Of a stretch of 64,000 nucleotides of DNA, positions 1 to 11,780 are shown in pieces (positions within the stretch are counted from its first letter, which is position 1; each line of letters begins with the position of its first letter). Position numbers and translations under genes: made by a program. Location of the stretch: contig JADNRZ010000029.1 in NCBI GenBank assembly GCA_015501605.1, positions 62,001 to 126,000 on the forward strand, in the 5' to 3' direction. Source of the DNA: Panaeolus papilionaceus (taxonomy: Eukaryota; Basidiomycota; Agaricomycetes; Agaricales). Below the pieces are notes generated by a model. It worked only from the letters and a program-made list of their open reading frames with translations, made no database searches and had not been told where the DNA came from.

Positions 1-1
1 C

Positions 2-2465
2 CATGACCCAGATACACGCCTTGCCCTCGACATCTTCATCTCCTGCCTACACGCATCAGAGGCCACTTACAATAATATCACCAAAGCTACGGCTCGACGC
101 TTTCCAGAGGTGGAGTGCCATTCGCACTATTCTATCAAGAAGCTGTTTGAACGAGCAACTGGAGTGGTTGCACTCACCAATGACATGTGTGTCAATGGTT
201 GCCATGCGTTTACCGATGCCGACACCAATCTAGAGGAATGTAAAAAGTGTGGCGAACATCGATATGACCAGAAACATCTTCCTAAGAAGGTACCTCGAAA
301 AACTTTCTGCACCCTGCCACTTGGGCCGCAGATTCAAGCACTCCGTCGCTCTCCAGACAGGGCTATTGCTATGGAGTACCAGTATGATCAGTTCTGTAAG
401 CGCCAGGAAAACAGGAATGACAACATGCCCTATGATGACATTCAATCAGGAAGCGACGTTCAGGAGCTTTTCGAGACTATTGGACTAACACCCAATGATA
501 CGACACTCATATTCTCCCTTGATGGTGCCCAACTCTATCAGAACAAACAGTCCGATACTTGGATTGCGATTTGGATACTGCCAAACTATAGCCCAAAGAT
601 TCGATACCGAAAAAAGTATGTTCTACCAGCGCTCATCATACCTGGCCCAAACAAGCCAAAGAATCTCGACTCCTTTCTCTTTGTGGGTTTCCATCACCTA
701 TCTGCTTTGCAGAAAGAAAACGAGGGATGTGGCTTGGCAATCTGGAACGCACACGAAAATAGGCTAGCATACTCTCGCCTCATTCTCCTCCTTGGAACAG
801 CAGATGCAGTTGGGTTGACTGAGTTAGATGGTCAGGTTGGTCACCATGGAGCACATGGATGTCGCCTTGGATGCACAATGAAAGGACAACACAAGCCACA
901 CAGTGGTCATTATTTTTCAGCTCATCTTCGACCACATGGCACAGTCGATATGGAACCAGACTTTGATTTTCGCAACCCAGCCACTCTCAAACCAGACTTA
1001 GAAAAATACGACAATGACATTGACAGGATTATTGGATCCACCACCCAAGGAGAATACGAAGAAAATCGAAAGAATACTGGTCTCAGCAAGCTCTCTCTTC
1101 TTAGTGGGCTTGACCAGCATCTTATGCTCCCTGTTCCCTCCTGCTTTTCTGTCGATCTCATGCACTTGATATTCATCAATTTAGGCGAACTTCTAATACC
1201 CCTCTGGCGTGGAACACTCTTGTGCGAGCCAAGCGATAACAAGGTGACCTGGGAATGGGCGGCACTCACAGGTGATACATGGATACAGCATGGTCAACTT
1301 GTAGCTGATGCTACTAAATATTTTCCATCATCATTTCACCGACCTCCTCGAAATCCAGCTGAGAAGATCTCAAGTGGATACAAGGCCACCGAATACTATC
1401 TCTATCTTTTTGGATTAGGACCTGCCTTATTCCGACTTGTCCTTCCCATTCAATATTATGTCAACTTCTGTCGACTTGTAGCAGCAGTTCATATTATCTT
1501 GCAACGAACCATCTCCACAGAAGACCTCCTTAGAGCACACAGCCTCTTTGTTCAATTTGTAGAGGAGTATGAAAACCTCTACTATCAACGCCGCCCTGAT
1601 CGCCTTCACATGTGCCGCCCATGCCTACACACACTTCTCCATGTCGCCTTTGAAGTGTTTCGAAAGGGTCCTGGTGCCTTGGATTCTCAATTCACGCTCG
1701 AGCGAACCATTGGTGATCTTGGGTCTGATATTCGACAACCATCAAACCCATTTGGAAATTTGGTTCAACTTGCTCTGAAGCTTGCACAGATCAATGCACT
1801 CTATGCTATAGTTCCAGAGCTGGATACATTTCAACAGAAGCCACCCAAAGGATCAATGGATATTGGTGGAGGTTACCTATACCTTCGACCACGCGACAAG
1901 AATTGGGCCAAGCTTCAGCCAGCCGAAGAAAATCTTGTGTTTGCTAGGTTCCATACAAAGAATGTCCGTCGATGGGGGTGTATACTTCTTCCCACTGGTC
2001 AGGTTGCTCGAAGCATGTATGCTGAAAACAACAAGAAATCGAGGCCCAATTTGCACATTGCTCGAAATGTAAAAGTGAGTCAAGTTCATCATGTTCAATG
2101 CATTCAGACTTGTATCTGACACCACATCATAGATTATATATAACGACACTCAGCGATTTGCTGAAGTACAGTTTTATTTTTCCCTGCTGAATGATGGAGG
2201 CAGATTTGCAATGGTTTCATTGTATGGGACACAAAATCTGGTTATCTGGGAGGAGTCGTTGCACACGCTCTATGCATGTTCATACAACGGTCAGGATTCG
2301 TTGGCAATTATTAAGCCAGAAAACATAATTTCCCTTGTCTCAATGCAGCCTTTGCCCTGAAAGCCAACCGATCCCGAGAACCTTTGGTTTGTCGTCGAGA
2401 AATCTGGTCTCGAAATGCTTATCAGCGATGCAGCAGGACCTCAGCCAGTTCCCGACAATGTTTGA
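2..2465 (+). pseudogene. CACTA-superfamily (Plavaka/Tnp2-like) transposase, 5'-truncated by window edge, internal TGA
   Basis: The frame is open from base 2, so the true start lies outside the window. The first exon runs to 2074, followed by a 58-bp intron (2075-2132, gtgagt...catag) and a second exon in phase. Family-like stretches are the zinc-like CKKCGEHRYD near the start, GHHGAHGCRLGC, FSVDLMHLIFINLGELL, a Tyr-Gln-Arg-Arg-Pro-Asp-Arg-Leu-His block, and LERTIGDLGSDIRQPSNP, all resembling basidiomycete Plavaka/CACTA transposases (from memory, not searched). Exon 2 reads to a TGA at 2358-2360. The same frame then continues with the family-like tail PENLWFVVEKSGLEM to a second TGA at 2463-2465, so the first TGA is probably a nonsense mutation (CGA to TGA would explain it). 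The enzyme would cut and join transposon ends in the nucleus. Likely inactive. Confidence 0.8.
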
Positions 2466-2581
2466 TAGTAGTTACAGCATGTACTATTACATCGTAAATG
2501 GCATAAGCTTCATCTGTATCAGTGTGATTTGAACAGATCAGATTGTCGAGATTGTCAAGCAACCTGAAGTCGTACACCAGT

Positions 2582-2686
2582 TTGACTAGCGCACCATCCT
2601 GTGGGAAGTACATGTGTCAAAGTGGTCTTTACAGTGGGGTATTAGGTTGACTAGCATACTGTCCTGCGGGAAGTACACATGTCAAA
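2582..2686 (+). repeat. Direct repeat pair (2 x 40 bp), probable subterminal repeats of the CACTA element
   Basis: Two 40-bp copies at 2582-2621 and 2647-2686 match at about 33 of 40 positions. Both start TTGACTAGC, contain GGGAAGTACA and end GTCAAA, so each also carries short inverted ends (TTGAC/GTCAA). They lie about 120 bp downstream of the transposase, where CACTA elements typically carry transposase-binding subterminal repeats. The element terminus itself was not recognised. Confidence 0.45.
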
Positions 2687-3062
2687 CTACAATAGCTGAA
2701 CTAATGAAATGTGGAAACCTGTCTGGTCAATGTAATCCCTGACCAGAGGATGCATCGATTTAGACAAATTTGAATTCATTGGGAATATCAACTCTCGCCC
2801 AGGGAATAGAACGTAACATGGCTAGCAAACCTCATGCAGGAGCCTGTTCGCATTCCCAAGCTACAGTATCACCTGCAAGAAAGTGGGGTGTTCTGGTAAA
2901 CCAATCGCACCATATTTATACTTTTTTAAGAACAATGAACTGTTATTTCATTGTTTGTAACATAAGCTTGGCCTCTCTATTCATCAGAGCACCTGTTCAT
3001 TAACACAATAGATACCACTCAGAGGGTGAAAATTCCATTGTTCGGTTGAACAATGCATTTAT

Positions 3063-3365
3063 TTACATTTTTGCATCAACAATCAGCTCCAAAATTTCTA
3101 CACGAGTCTCTAATTTAGATAAGCGAGCCAACACATCCTTTTTGAAGTCATGAAAGATATCCCGAATGGCGTCGTTATTGATATTGTTAACAACACACTC
3201 GTTACCCAAATCAGACACCATCTGAGTCAAGTCCCAGCTTCGCACAAACGCTGAATCAAATGCACGCTCAAGGCATTTAATCTCATTTTTGATGCACTTT
3301 ATGTCTGTCGAGAGCTTCTTGTCATCGGAGCTTAGTGTGTTATTGTTGTTTGAGTCACGTTCCAT
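3063..3365 (-). CDS. Hypothetical 100-aa acidic coiled-coil protein
   Basis: The ATG at 3365 opens a 100-codon frame. The protein begins with an Asn run (MERDSNNNN) and is rich in Lys, Asp and Glu. The C-terminal half (DIFHDFKKDVLARLSKLETR and onward) has heptad-like hydrophobic spacing suggesting an amphipathic helix or coiled coil. A further in-frame ATG lies upstream, but gtatgt...ttacag fits a 47-bp intron at 3374-3420 between it and the coding start, so the ATG at 3365 was chosen and the intron placed in the 5' leader. I do not recognise the family. It could be TE cargo, lying 600 bp past the CACTA gene, or a host gene. Confidence 0.5.
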   Translation of the reverse strand: MERDSNNNNTLSSDDKKLSTDIKCIKNEIKCLERAFDSAFVRSWDLTQMVSDLGNECVVNNINNDAIRDIFHDFKKDVLARLSKLETRVEILELIVDAKM

Positions 3366-3420
3366 GGTACAGCCTGTAATACAGTTAATACATAATACAC
3401 TCATGAAACAGACGACATAC

Positions 3421-4738
3421 CGAGATTGCTGTGTAAATTTAAAGCCGCTATGGGTGGTAGCGCACTATTGATTGGATAAACGGCGCTGGATTGAGTCTAG
3501 AGGGGGTTAAGCTTATGCAAAATGCGGGGTCATGTTGACGCACCGGGCCCGACACTGAGTAAATCGAGGACGAGTCTTCGTATTGAGGTTTGTTGAATTG
3601 AGGATGTGAGTTGAATGAAATGAAGGAAGTCTCGGAGGCGTTATTATAGGGAAAAGAGCTTCTTTTTTATTTGAATGTATATCTTATGCGTATAGATACA
3701 TGAAACCATCGACAGGACACCTCCTACCAGTGACAGACAGGCTTCTCATCCTCGGAGGTCATTGGTGTCTCGTCCTTTCTCACGCTTTTATGGGAGCTGC
3801 AGAATTAAACAGAATTCTGTGTTTTGCGCTGACCGTCGCAGAAAATCACTCAAAATCTCCAAATCCGCAGAAAACCGCAGAGCCGTTTTTGACTGGGGGT
3901 TATCGGTTATGACAGCTATCGGTTATGACAGAGTCGACTGTATCCAGAAACAGATTTCAAGCTTTAGAGCTGCGTTCTTTCCATTCACCCTAGTATTAAA
4001 GTATCTGAAAATGTAATTTTTTTTGAACCTCTACAGTTACTGTCATGAGAGTATTTCAACACAAGACTGAAGCCTCGTTATACCTCAGAGTCTCCTCCCT
4101 ACCGACAGATGTCCCTACTTTCATATGTAACAAATGAGGCAGTGAAAAACAGAATAGAGGAGGATGTTGCGAAATAGGGGGACCCATTCCGTATATAGAT
4201 ACGATTATCTAATGTCACGAATTGAGCTGCAAGTTGCGGCCTGCAGCTGAGCTGCAGATTCTGCAGGTATTATTGAACGGACCTACTCTACTACCGTACT
4301 ACTGTGCTATCGAGTGATGAGCCATGCAAAGCCGTGAAATTCGCCGTGGCGCAACGAAGCAGGTTCACGGTAGTGCATGGCGGCGCACGGCATTTTCTAG
4401 TTGCCCCAGCTCGACAGCTGAGACTTCACGTCATTGATAACAGGTTAAAATAGCAAATACAGTTGAATACATCAAACAACGTCTAGTTCTTTCTTGTTAC
4501 AGTTATGGGACCTCTTTCAGTTTCACCTTTCCCAGAAATTCTCCACACTCGAAGGATATCGTGTTGACTTCCGAATATGATGAATGCTGAAAGGGGAACT
4601 GCGAAAAGATAAGGGACGACAGGGTCAAGATAGAGATAAACAACGATAGAATTATCAACGTACAGGCAGCAATGACTTGTGTATGTACTACTCGACACCC
4701 CATCCTCGTCTATTGATTGAACGCCGTTCCTCCTGCAG
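3421..4738. other. Intergenic, no gene supported
   Basis: No convincing coding frame. There is a short tandem duplication of ATCGGTTATGACAG at 3900-3930. At about 4504-4560 a stretch reads GPLSVSP, recalling exon 1 of the neighbouring GTPases (GPLSVEPVTPEEV in copy C), but it loses frame, so it is only a remnant first exon of copy A. Confidence 0.4.
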
Positions 4739-5788
4739 TCTCATGGGTCCAACAGGTTCAGGCAAGAGCGCAGTTTGTATCATTCATAAGTCTCAGCTCC
4801 CCAGATTCTCAGTCGAGGTTTCATTCAGTTCATCAAAATATTCTTGCCAGATCATGACCTGTCTATATCCAAAGACTCACTTGAGAGCGTTACTCAAGAT
4901 GTCACTTGCTATAGGGTGGTCAATTTGGGAAACACCTACTGCGAGGATTACATCCTGATGGACACCCCCAGCTTTCTGGATACAAAACTTTCGGAGGGGC
5001 GGGTCACGAAAATGATGACAAATGCATTGGATGGCTTACAGTCTGTCAGTTTGTGGTGATATGGGTTATATTATTAAATGACGCTTCTGATCAGGCAACT
5101 TGCCTCATTGATGGTCGTAACGGCCATCTACTTCCAACCCATAACCGATATCCAGATAGGTAGGTCTAAACGGGATGCAATCAAGCTCCTAAGGGCATTT
5201 GCAGAGGCATTCAAAGCCGAAGAGATCCTTGTGGCCACTACAATGTGGAATCATATTTCAACTCCAAAGCAGATGGGGGAGGCCAATCGCAGATTTATCT
5301 GCTTGAAAGCCGAGATATTTTCTGTAGGTGGTGTACATTGTAATCGTTGAATTGAAACTTATTATTCAATTCCTTAGTCGTTTTCTGGAATTGGTCTCAC
5401 CGTCACCAAGTTCGAGTTCTCGAAAGATTCAGCACTGCTAGCCCTCGACGAGCGATTCGGCGGGTGGTACCAAGGACAAGATGTATCAAAAGATGCAGAT
5501 ACCTACTACGAACCCCTCATTTGCACCAACCTACTCAATTGTATTATTAACAGTTTAACACTCAACAACAACTGCACAATCTCGCAGAGGACAAGCGAAA
5601 CACAACAAGATCTGGAAGCATAGACCACTGTCTTCTTGAGGTTGTTCTCGTAGACGAGAAGGTAGTCTTAACTGCGCTTCAGTCGTTTGTGGAAGACCTC
5701 ATCGCGATTGGCACAACTGGGCTGATCACTTTGGCAAAGCTATTGGACACACACTGCGAGGCCGATCTGGGTGCATGTCAGAACTTCT
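4739..5788 (+). pseudogene. AIG1/GIMAP-like P-loop GTPase, copy A, frameshifted and split by a transposon
   Basis: Internal exons match the intact copies exactly in length: 4739-4772 (34 nt, P-loop GPTGSGKSA), 4829-5040 (212 nt, DHDLSISKDSLESVTQ and the G3 box DTPS), 5095-5323 (229 nt, G4-like TTMWN), then exon 5 from 5378. The G3 glycine is replaced by Ser (DTPS, not DTPG). In exon 5 the frame breaks near 5550: the Gln-rich segment seen in copies C2 and F is readable only in another frame. Coding similarity ends at 5788, where the 38-bp terminal repeat of a transposon begins. Exon 1 is degenerate. The intact family would bind GTP as a cytosolic or membrane-associated switch; this copy should not. 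Confidence 0.8.
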
Positions 5789-5826
5789 CACTCTCCCCGG
5801 AGTACCCTAGAGACTCTCTAGGGAGT
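5789..5826 (+). repeat. Left terminal inverted repeat of the KDZ-type element
   Basis: CACTCTCCCCGGAGTACC followed by CTAGAGACTCTCTAGGGAGT pairs with 16484-16521 over 38 bp, with one mismatch (G/A at position 11). Confidence 0.75.
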
Positions 5827-6036
5827 GGCAAGAGTCTCTACAGAGTCTTAGAGACTCTCTACAGACTCTCTACAGATGTGACATAAAGTGACATTTTGAT
5901 AATTTTAGCAATGTCGCATGCAGACTCTCTACAGACTCTGTAGAGAGTCTACATATATATTACAGATTTGCAATAATAATACAAGGGAGTCATAATTAAA
6001 TACAATGCTAGTCTACATACACATACATTCTGATAA

Positions 6037-8172
6037 CTAAATATCATCTCTGTCAGAGTCATTTGAGTCAGCATTACCAGATTTCTGAGCCCTTTTCTTT
6101 AGAACCTTCTTGGAGTGGATATATAATATAGCATGCAAAAACCAGTTGAAGTTCCAGATGGTGAACTTTTTCAGAATATACTCATACCCAGCAAGCCATG
6201 CATTAAGTTGTTCACATGCCTGTAGAGAATACATTAACACACATTTGTGAAGTAAGTAGAATCAAATCAAACCTGGGTATTGAATACTCTTTTCCAAACA
6301 GTCTGGCCAGTGTTGGTCCTTACTTTTATAACCAAATTTGGACTTGATCCATCTTCTGGAGCAGGGTTGCACCATTCTTGACAAAGTGCATCTGTCTTGC
6401 TATGGTTTTTATAGTGGTAGGAGTCAACAATGAAGCGAGTTGTGTCCAACCACCCTTTGAAAGTTGGATTTTTAGTCACAGTTTTAAGAATGATGCAGGC
6501 TTTGTCGATGCAGATAAATGAAGGTCGTAGTTCAGGAGTGGGATAAACAGATGTGAGAAAGGACATGATGTTTGTTGGAGACTCTGATTTAGCAAACAAT
6601 GCCCAAGCAATGACAACACCACATGGAGCACAGAGAGTCTCCACACAGTAGTACTTTGTTGGGGAAAAGTAGTGCTTGAATGTAATTGGCTCTGGGTCGT
6701 CCTGGTCATGGGCATTGGGCTGGTGATTAGGAGCAGGCTGCCATGGGTTTCTCTCTCCATTCCGATGAATAACACGAGCCACTCCAAGAAAGTCACTTCG
6801 TCGATTTGCATTGTTCCACTTGTTCCATTGGGCTTGGTGAAGTCGACATGCCTTGGTCTCTTTTACAGCTTGTCAAGAGCAGTCTGCTATGCGACACAAG
6901 GCTCCATACTGAGCAACATGGTCATGGCAGTAGGATTCTCCACAGTAGTTAGCCAGAGCACTGGTACAGCCAGGACAAGCACAATGCACAGGACCAGTCA
7001 CAATGCCATCTACAACACGCATGTTGACTGTATCTTCTGAGGAAATGTCTGGTTCATCATCCACTGATGCTTGGTATGGATGTGTGCAGTCAGTGCAGGA
7101 ATGTGTAGCCATGTTGGGAATTTGACCTTGTTTCCCAAGCTGTTGGAATGCATGTTTGGTCAAGGAGTCGATGGAGGAGTTTTGGGGAACAGTGAGGTCA
7201 ACAGAAGTGTCACCAGAAAGGAGACAGGTGGATTCCTGAATGAAGGCTTGCCAAATATGCCGACGTGATAGGAGGTTGTGGGGATTTTCAGATGCGAAGC
7301 TGTCATTCCTTGTAGGCTGATGAAGAAGCATGGAGATTGTATGTTGCATTGCATACAGCTGAGGAAAAAACACGGTCTGACCATAGAGACTGTCCAAGCT
7401 TCAAGTAACGAGCATCTGGTTGTAGGATTTCTTTCTTGTTGCCTGTGTTAGATGGTGACCAATAACAAGTATCTGGTCCATAGGTCATCTGGCAGCCACT
7501 GGTTCCATGTCCACATCGTGCTCCAACCACATAGCTATATGGATGGTACATGGAAGATTTGATAAGGTTGACTTGTGCAACATCATCATGCTTCATGTAA
7601 AAGTGTAGAGAGCAAAGTCGACATGTGGGTGTTTGGCATTGAAAGATGGTGGGAGCAATAACATAGACAGGTTCAATAGCTGCAGTATTGATTGGCTTCA
7701 GTGGAGACACAAGTGCACCTTGTTGGGAAAATGGATTTAACTTGAGATCAACAGCAAGTTTATGAAGAGTGTCTCCAAAAGCATCTGGAGAAGAGTCAGA
7801 AAGGAATGGAGTATTGCTGTTGAACCGCCGGATCAGAAGGCGTGCAAGAAGGCATATCCAAATGTTAGATGTCCTCTCTGTTCCAGAAATTCTAACTCTT
7901 CATTGGAAGTGAAGGTTAAGAAGATCAGGATTCTCCAGTAGGCTGAAAAGAAACATGAGGGTAGAGGACAGTGATATGTCGTTGTTGAAATTGCTCTGAA
8001 TAAAGGAGCTGAATGTTGAGAAAGGAATGTCTGGAAATGGGGAGGTATTGGATCTGGCAGATACGATGGGGATGAATGAAAGCAGTGCAAGCATTTGCAA
8101 GACAAATGATTTGAGAAAGATGGACAGGAAAAATGCAAGCAGCTGCCATAGGTAAAGACACACACTAATCAT
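6037..8172 (-). pseudogene. CxC5/CxC6-type cysteine-cluster protein associated with KDZ transposases (decayed)
   Basis: Read on the minus strand from an ATG at 8172, with an intron at 6220-6272 joining ...VFNTQ to ACEQLNAWLAGYE and a stop at 6037. The N-terminal part has a CxC5-like Cys cluster (CRLCSLHFYMKHDD, GARCGHG). The C-terminal part has a CxC6-like cluster (CACPGC, CGESYCHDH, CRIADC) and the block YYCVETLCAPCGVVIAW. FICIDKAC, FIVDSYHY and ACEQLN are candidate positions for an RNase-H-fold D-D-E set (inference). The frame contains two in-frame TGA codons (7900-7902 and 6873-6875) and a frameshift near 7303-7315, where a few residues after SSAYKE are missing. It is thus probably dead here. 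Family assignment is from memory of KDZ-associated CxC proteins. Confidence 0.75.
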
Positions 8173-8219
8173 GGCTTATTCAATAAAAGTACAGAAGTGT
8201 TCATATATGTATCAACTCA

Positions 8220-9494
8220 CTACTCGCTATCTGCTACAGACTTGTTCTTCTTCTCTCTTTGCTTCTCCTTTTCCTTAGTCTTCTCCTTCTCCTTTTCCTT
8301 AGTCTTCTCCTTCTCCTTCTCCTTCTCCTTCTCCTTCTCCTTCTCCTTCTCCTTCTCCTTCTCCTTCTCCTTCTCCTTCTCCTTCTCCTTCTCCTTCTCC
8401 TTCTCCTTCTCCTTCTCCTTCTCCTTCTCCTTCTCCTTCTCCTTCTCCTTCTCCTTCTCCTTCTCCTTCTCCTTCTCCTTTCCCTTTCCCTTGTCCGCTT
8501 TTTTCTTCCCTTTAGATGTCTTCTGAACACTTCCTTCAGCCTCAACATCCTCCCACCCTACTTTCTCCAACCAGGCCTTGAGAAGAGTATGTTGCTTTCC
8601 AGAGACCCCTTCAAAAATGTCTGACTCCTTTCCTATGAGTGGTGCGTGCAAGTCGGTATTGAGCCAGTCAAAAACCTTCTTGTGATGAGGATTGTTGCCA
8701 TTGATGAGAGGGAATTTTACATTCCACAAGCCATAGTAGGTTGTTTTGTTGTTGATGATATTGATGACGTCCTCATGATTAACCTTCAAATCAGCAGGCC
8801 AAGTGTCGTCACTCTTCCTTTCATCCAAGAGAGTAAGACTGGAGCTGATGCACTTCCAGCGTTGATAAGCCTGGTAGAGGTTGATGGTTGTAGAGCAAGT
8901 GTAGAGCCATAAGACGTCAGTTGGCATTCCAAGCTCCTCAATAAAGCTGTATTGAAGAGGGCTGAGTTTGAGGTTGGCAAGGGTTGTTGGAGGAGGGTCG
9001 ACAGACATAGCACACTCAGAAAGTGGCGAGTTTGGCGTAATAGAGCGCCTTCCTGCACTAGCAGTACTGGCTCAAGAGAAAGAACAACTATGGGGAAGAT
9101 TTGGGATAGCAGACAAGGACGAAGGTGCAGGTGGTTTATAGGTGCTCTAAATAGGACAATATAAGTAATGTGGATAGAATGCAATTGCTAGCGCCTCACC
9201 ATTAAGATATGAGTAACAAGTGCCCCATTCTCCTCAACCCAGTTCACATCATCAGGGGTCTGCATACTCATCACCAGTGGTAATTTCAGAGTAGGTGCCA
9301 CATGCAATCCAATGAGGATCCATGTGGACATAGAAGATTGTGAAAGGTGTATCTAAATAATAGAGAATGGTCAGAACAGTCTCAACATGAAATACAAGTG
9401 ACGCACTCTTTATGTATGGTAATTTCTTGACCAATGTTTTCAAGACAGACTGAAGATCATCCCCTGAAACCTTTGCACAGCAAGATGGTGCCAT
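8220..9494 (-). pseudogene. TE accessory protein with long Glu-Lys repeat tail, frameshifted and with internal TGA
   Basis: Starts MAPSCCAKVSGDD at 9494. Exon 1 is 9494-9200 and exon 2 is 9146-8220, with a 53-bp intron at 9147-9199 (gtgagg...tttag). Exon 1 is 295 nt long, but the two parts are in frame only if one base of the C run on the minus strand (9255-9258) is removed: YADP then reads straight into DDVNWVEENGALVTH. A TGA at 9073-9075 interrupts exon 2, after which the same frame continues through MSVDPPPTTLANL to a C-terminal tail of some 70 residues of alternating Glu-Lys. No known domain was recognised. It lies directly upstream of, and co-oriented with, the CxC5/CxC6 gene, so it is probably element cargo. 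Confidence 0.6.
8304..8480. repeat. Hexanucleotide microsatellite (CTTCTC)n, about 29 units, coding for Glu-Lys
   Basis: A nearly uninterrupted CTTCTC array with imperfect units on both sides. On the minus strand it encodes alternating Glu-Lys within the accessory protein. Other frames give poly-Arg, poly-Leu and Phe-Ser runs, which are shadows. Confidence 0.95.
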
Positions 9495-9545
9495 GTTTAA
9501 ATCAACTGAACCAGGCTTTTCGGTAGTGTCGTAAAATGAAACCCA

Positions 9546-10666
9546 TCACTTCAGACCAGTAGCAACAGAAATAGGAGGAGGTGGAATATCTGTGATGTCC
9601 TTTCGTGCAGCGTTGCCTTGAAGGATCCCACTAGTGGTGGTAGATGTACCTTGGAGTTTATCTTTGCCAGTAAAATCATCCGCAAAGTCATAGACATTAA
9701 CGGCTGGAGAAAAGGGACCATCAAGACCATTGGAAAGATCAGGATCTAAGCCAGCATCATGAGCTAACTTGGCAAAGGTCTCAAAACCTGAGAAGTCATC
9801 AGGCATAGAAGACTCCTCCTCATGCATAGGAGGGTCAACATTGGCAGCTAGAGTGAGCTCCTTGGCGGCTGGAGTGCTCTCCCTGGCAGATGGAGTGCCC
9901 TCCTTGGCCGCATCAGCTGTAGCAGTAGAAGTGGGACGGGGACAGGGATGGGGTGGAGGACCAATAGGAATACCCATCTTCTGAAGTCGGGCTTTAGTTC
10001 TATAATATGAATTAGTATAAAGAAATGTTTATCATTGATAAATGAAACATACACAGTTGCTTCCTTTGAACTAGATTCAGTTTCAGCCTTGGATCCTTTA
10101 GCCTCTTTAGTAGGAGCATTGACTGCAGATGCTCTAGTACACAGTTAGATTGGACAGTAAATATCAATAATAATAAATGCGCACTGCTTCTTCGGGATGG
10201 CCTGCTTTTTCTTCCCCTCTTTGGCTTCGTCTTTGTCTTCCTCGTCAGCACCATCTTCATCTTCACCCTCTTCCTCTGCACTGTCCTCCTCCCCACTACC
10301 TTCCTCCTCACTGTCTGTACCTTCACTTTCACCCTCCCCATTGTATTCACCCTCACCCTCCCCATCATCTTCACCTGCACCCTCACCCATATCATCGTCT
10401 TCACCTTCACCTTCACCATCAACTTCCATCATATCTTTGTCCTTGTCCCCCTCCTCCCCATCAAGCATCGAAACATCTCCATCCTCATCCCCTTCATCAT
10501 CCTCCTTATGGGCTTCTTTGGTTTTAGTGGAATTTCCGACTGAAGATATAGCATGCTTGTGTCCTTTCCTTGCTGGGCTCGGCTTATCGGCTTTAGTGAC
10601 AGAAGGATTATTTGCATTTTGGGCTTTTTTTGCTCCAAGGCAAATGCTTGATCGAGTGTTAGACAT
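9546..10666 (-). CDS. Acidic nuclear-like hypothetical protein, TE cargo, 338 aa, intact
   Basis: Three exons fit in phase with no internal stop: 10666-10185 (482 nt), 10133-10053 (81 nt, donor gtatgt) and 9999-9546 (454 nt). The N-terminus MSNTRSSICLGAKKAQ is basic. Residues about 75-150 are an almost continuous Asp/Glu/Gly tract with spaced Ser. A Lys-rich stretch follows (KEGKKKQAIPKK), then KARLQKMG, a Pro-rich PIGPPPHPCPRPT and a final acidic DFADDFTG. This composition suggests a nuclear, histone- or DNA-associated protein, but no domain was recognised. It sits 50 bp upstream of the broken accessory gene in the same orientation. It is the only gene of the element that reads cleanly. Its natural stop is TGA. 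Confidence 0.6.
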
Positions 10667-10885
10667 AGTTGTAGTGGTGATTGGTAGATTTGTTGCAGAA
10701 ATATAGCGCAGAGATGGCTGCAGTAGAAAGAAACGGGTTTGCACTGCACATGTGACGACCCTAGTCACATGCAGCATTCCACAGATTGCTCACCCAATCA
10801 GTGGCTATTCAGAAGTTTAATAAAATCAATATATTTCGTTATCTACCATACAAATTCTATTCTAAGTACATGAAGTAGATAAGAA

Positions 10886-11040
10886 CTAATCCCACTGCTC
10901 TAGAGTTAGAGCAGTGGGATTAGAAAGCGACGAATGCCAAAGATATTATATCTTTGGCCTTTGTCGCTTTCGCGTGTCGAGTGGGCACTAATTTGCGTAA
11001 TGCAACCACGAACACCACTCTGTTGGTGTTCGTGGTTGCA
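10886..11040. repeat. Three consecutive strong hairpins
   Basis: Hairpin 1, 10886-10923: perfect 17-bp stem (CTAATCCCACTGCTCTA), 4-nt loop. Hairpin 2, 10924-10970: stem AAAGCGAC, a 4-nt internal mismatch, stem GCCAAAGATA, 3-nt loop. Hairpin 3, 11001-11040: perfect 17-bp stem (TGCAACCACGAACACCA), 6-nt loop. Hairpins 1 and 2 abut. They lie upstream of the acidic-protein gene and before the CT-rich tract. Confidence 0.9.
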
Positions 11041-11149
11041 TGCGTCGTTTCCACATGTGGTGTGTGGTGTGTGGATGGTGGGGGTTCAGGTTAGTGCACG
11101 CGATTGCATTTGCGATGGGTGTACCTGGTCGCGTGCAGCTGTTGTCGCT

Positions 11150-11770
11150 GCTCCCCTGCCACCCCCCCATCTCCCTCTACCCCTCCCCTCATCTGCCCAC
11201 CCTCGTCCACTCCCCTCGTCTCGTCTCGTCTCGTCTGCACTCCGGTCCCTGCGTCCCCGATCCCCTCCTCACCTGGTTGTGTCGTCTTGTCCCTGTCCGC
11301 TCATCTTGTCCCCATCCCCTCGTCTCGTCTCGTCTTGTCCCTATCTCCCCCTCCCCCTTGTTCACCTCACCTCCCCGCTTTCCACTGCTCTCCACTGCTC
11401 TCTGCTCTCTGCTCTCTGCTGCTCTCCTGCGCTCTCCGCTCTCCACTGCTCTCCTCCGCTTTCTGCTCTCCTCCACTTTCTGCTCTCCCCTTGCTCTCTC
11501 CACTCTGGTCTCCTGTCTCTCCTCTCCGCTCTCCTATCTCTCTCTCCAGTCTCCTCTGCTCTGCTCTGCTCTGCTCTGCTCTGCTCTGCTCTGCTCTGCT
11601 CTGCTCTGCTCTGCTCTCTGCTCTCTCCTCTCCTCTCCTCTGCTCTGCTCTGCTCTCCCTCTCTCTGCTCCCCCCGTTCTCGTCACGGATCCACCCCCCC
11701 CCCCTCCTCTACACTCGTTGTGTCTCACTGGCTCCTGCTGGCTCTTCCACCCTTCCTTTCCACTCCTTAG
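11150..11770. repeat. Pyrimidine-rich low-complexity tract with (CTCTG)n core
   Basis: About 600 bases almost entirely C and T on the plus strand, with a CTCTG pentanucleotide array at about 11554-11616. Long plus-strand frames here are Ser/Leu/Pro compositional artefacts. Confidence 0.85.
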
Positions 11771-11780
11771 AGCTAGGATC

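Noticed and set aside
8197..8624. Plus-strand frames of poly-Phe/Ser and poly-Leu and a minus-strand poly-Arg frame
   Set aside because: They are alternative readings of the CTTCTC microsatellite; only the Glu-Lys frame continues into ordinary protein sequence.
8304..11620. CRISPR-like array
   Set aside because: Repeats are continuous microsatellites without spacers, and the organism is a fungus.
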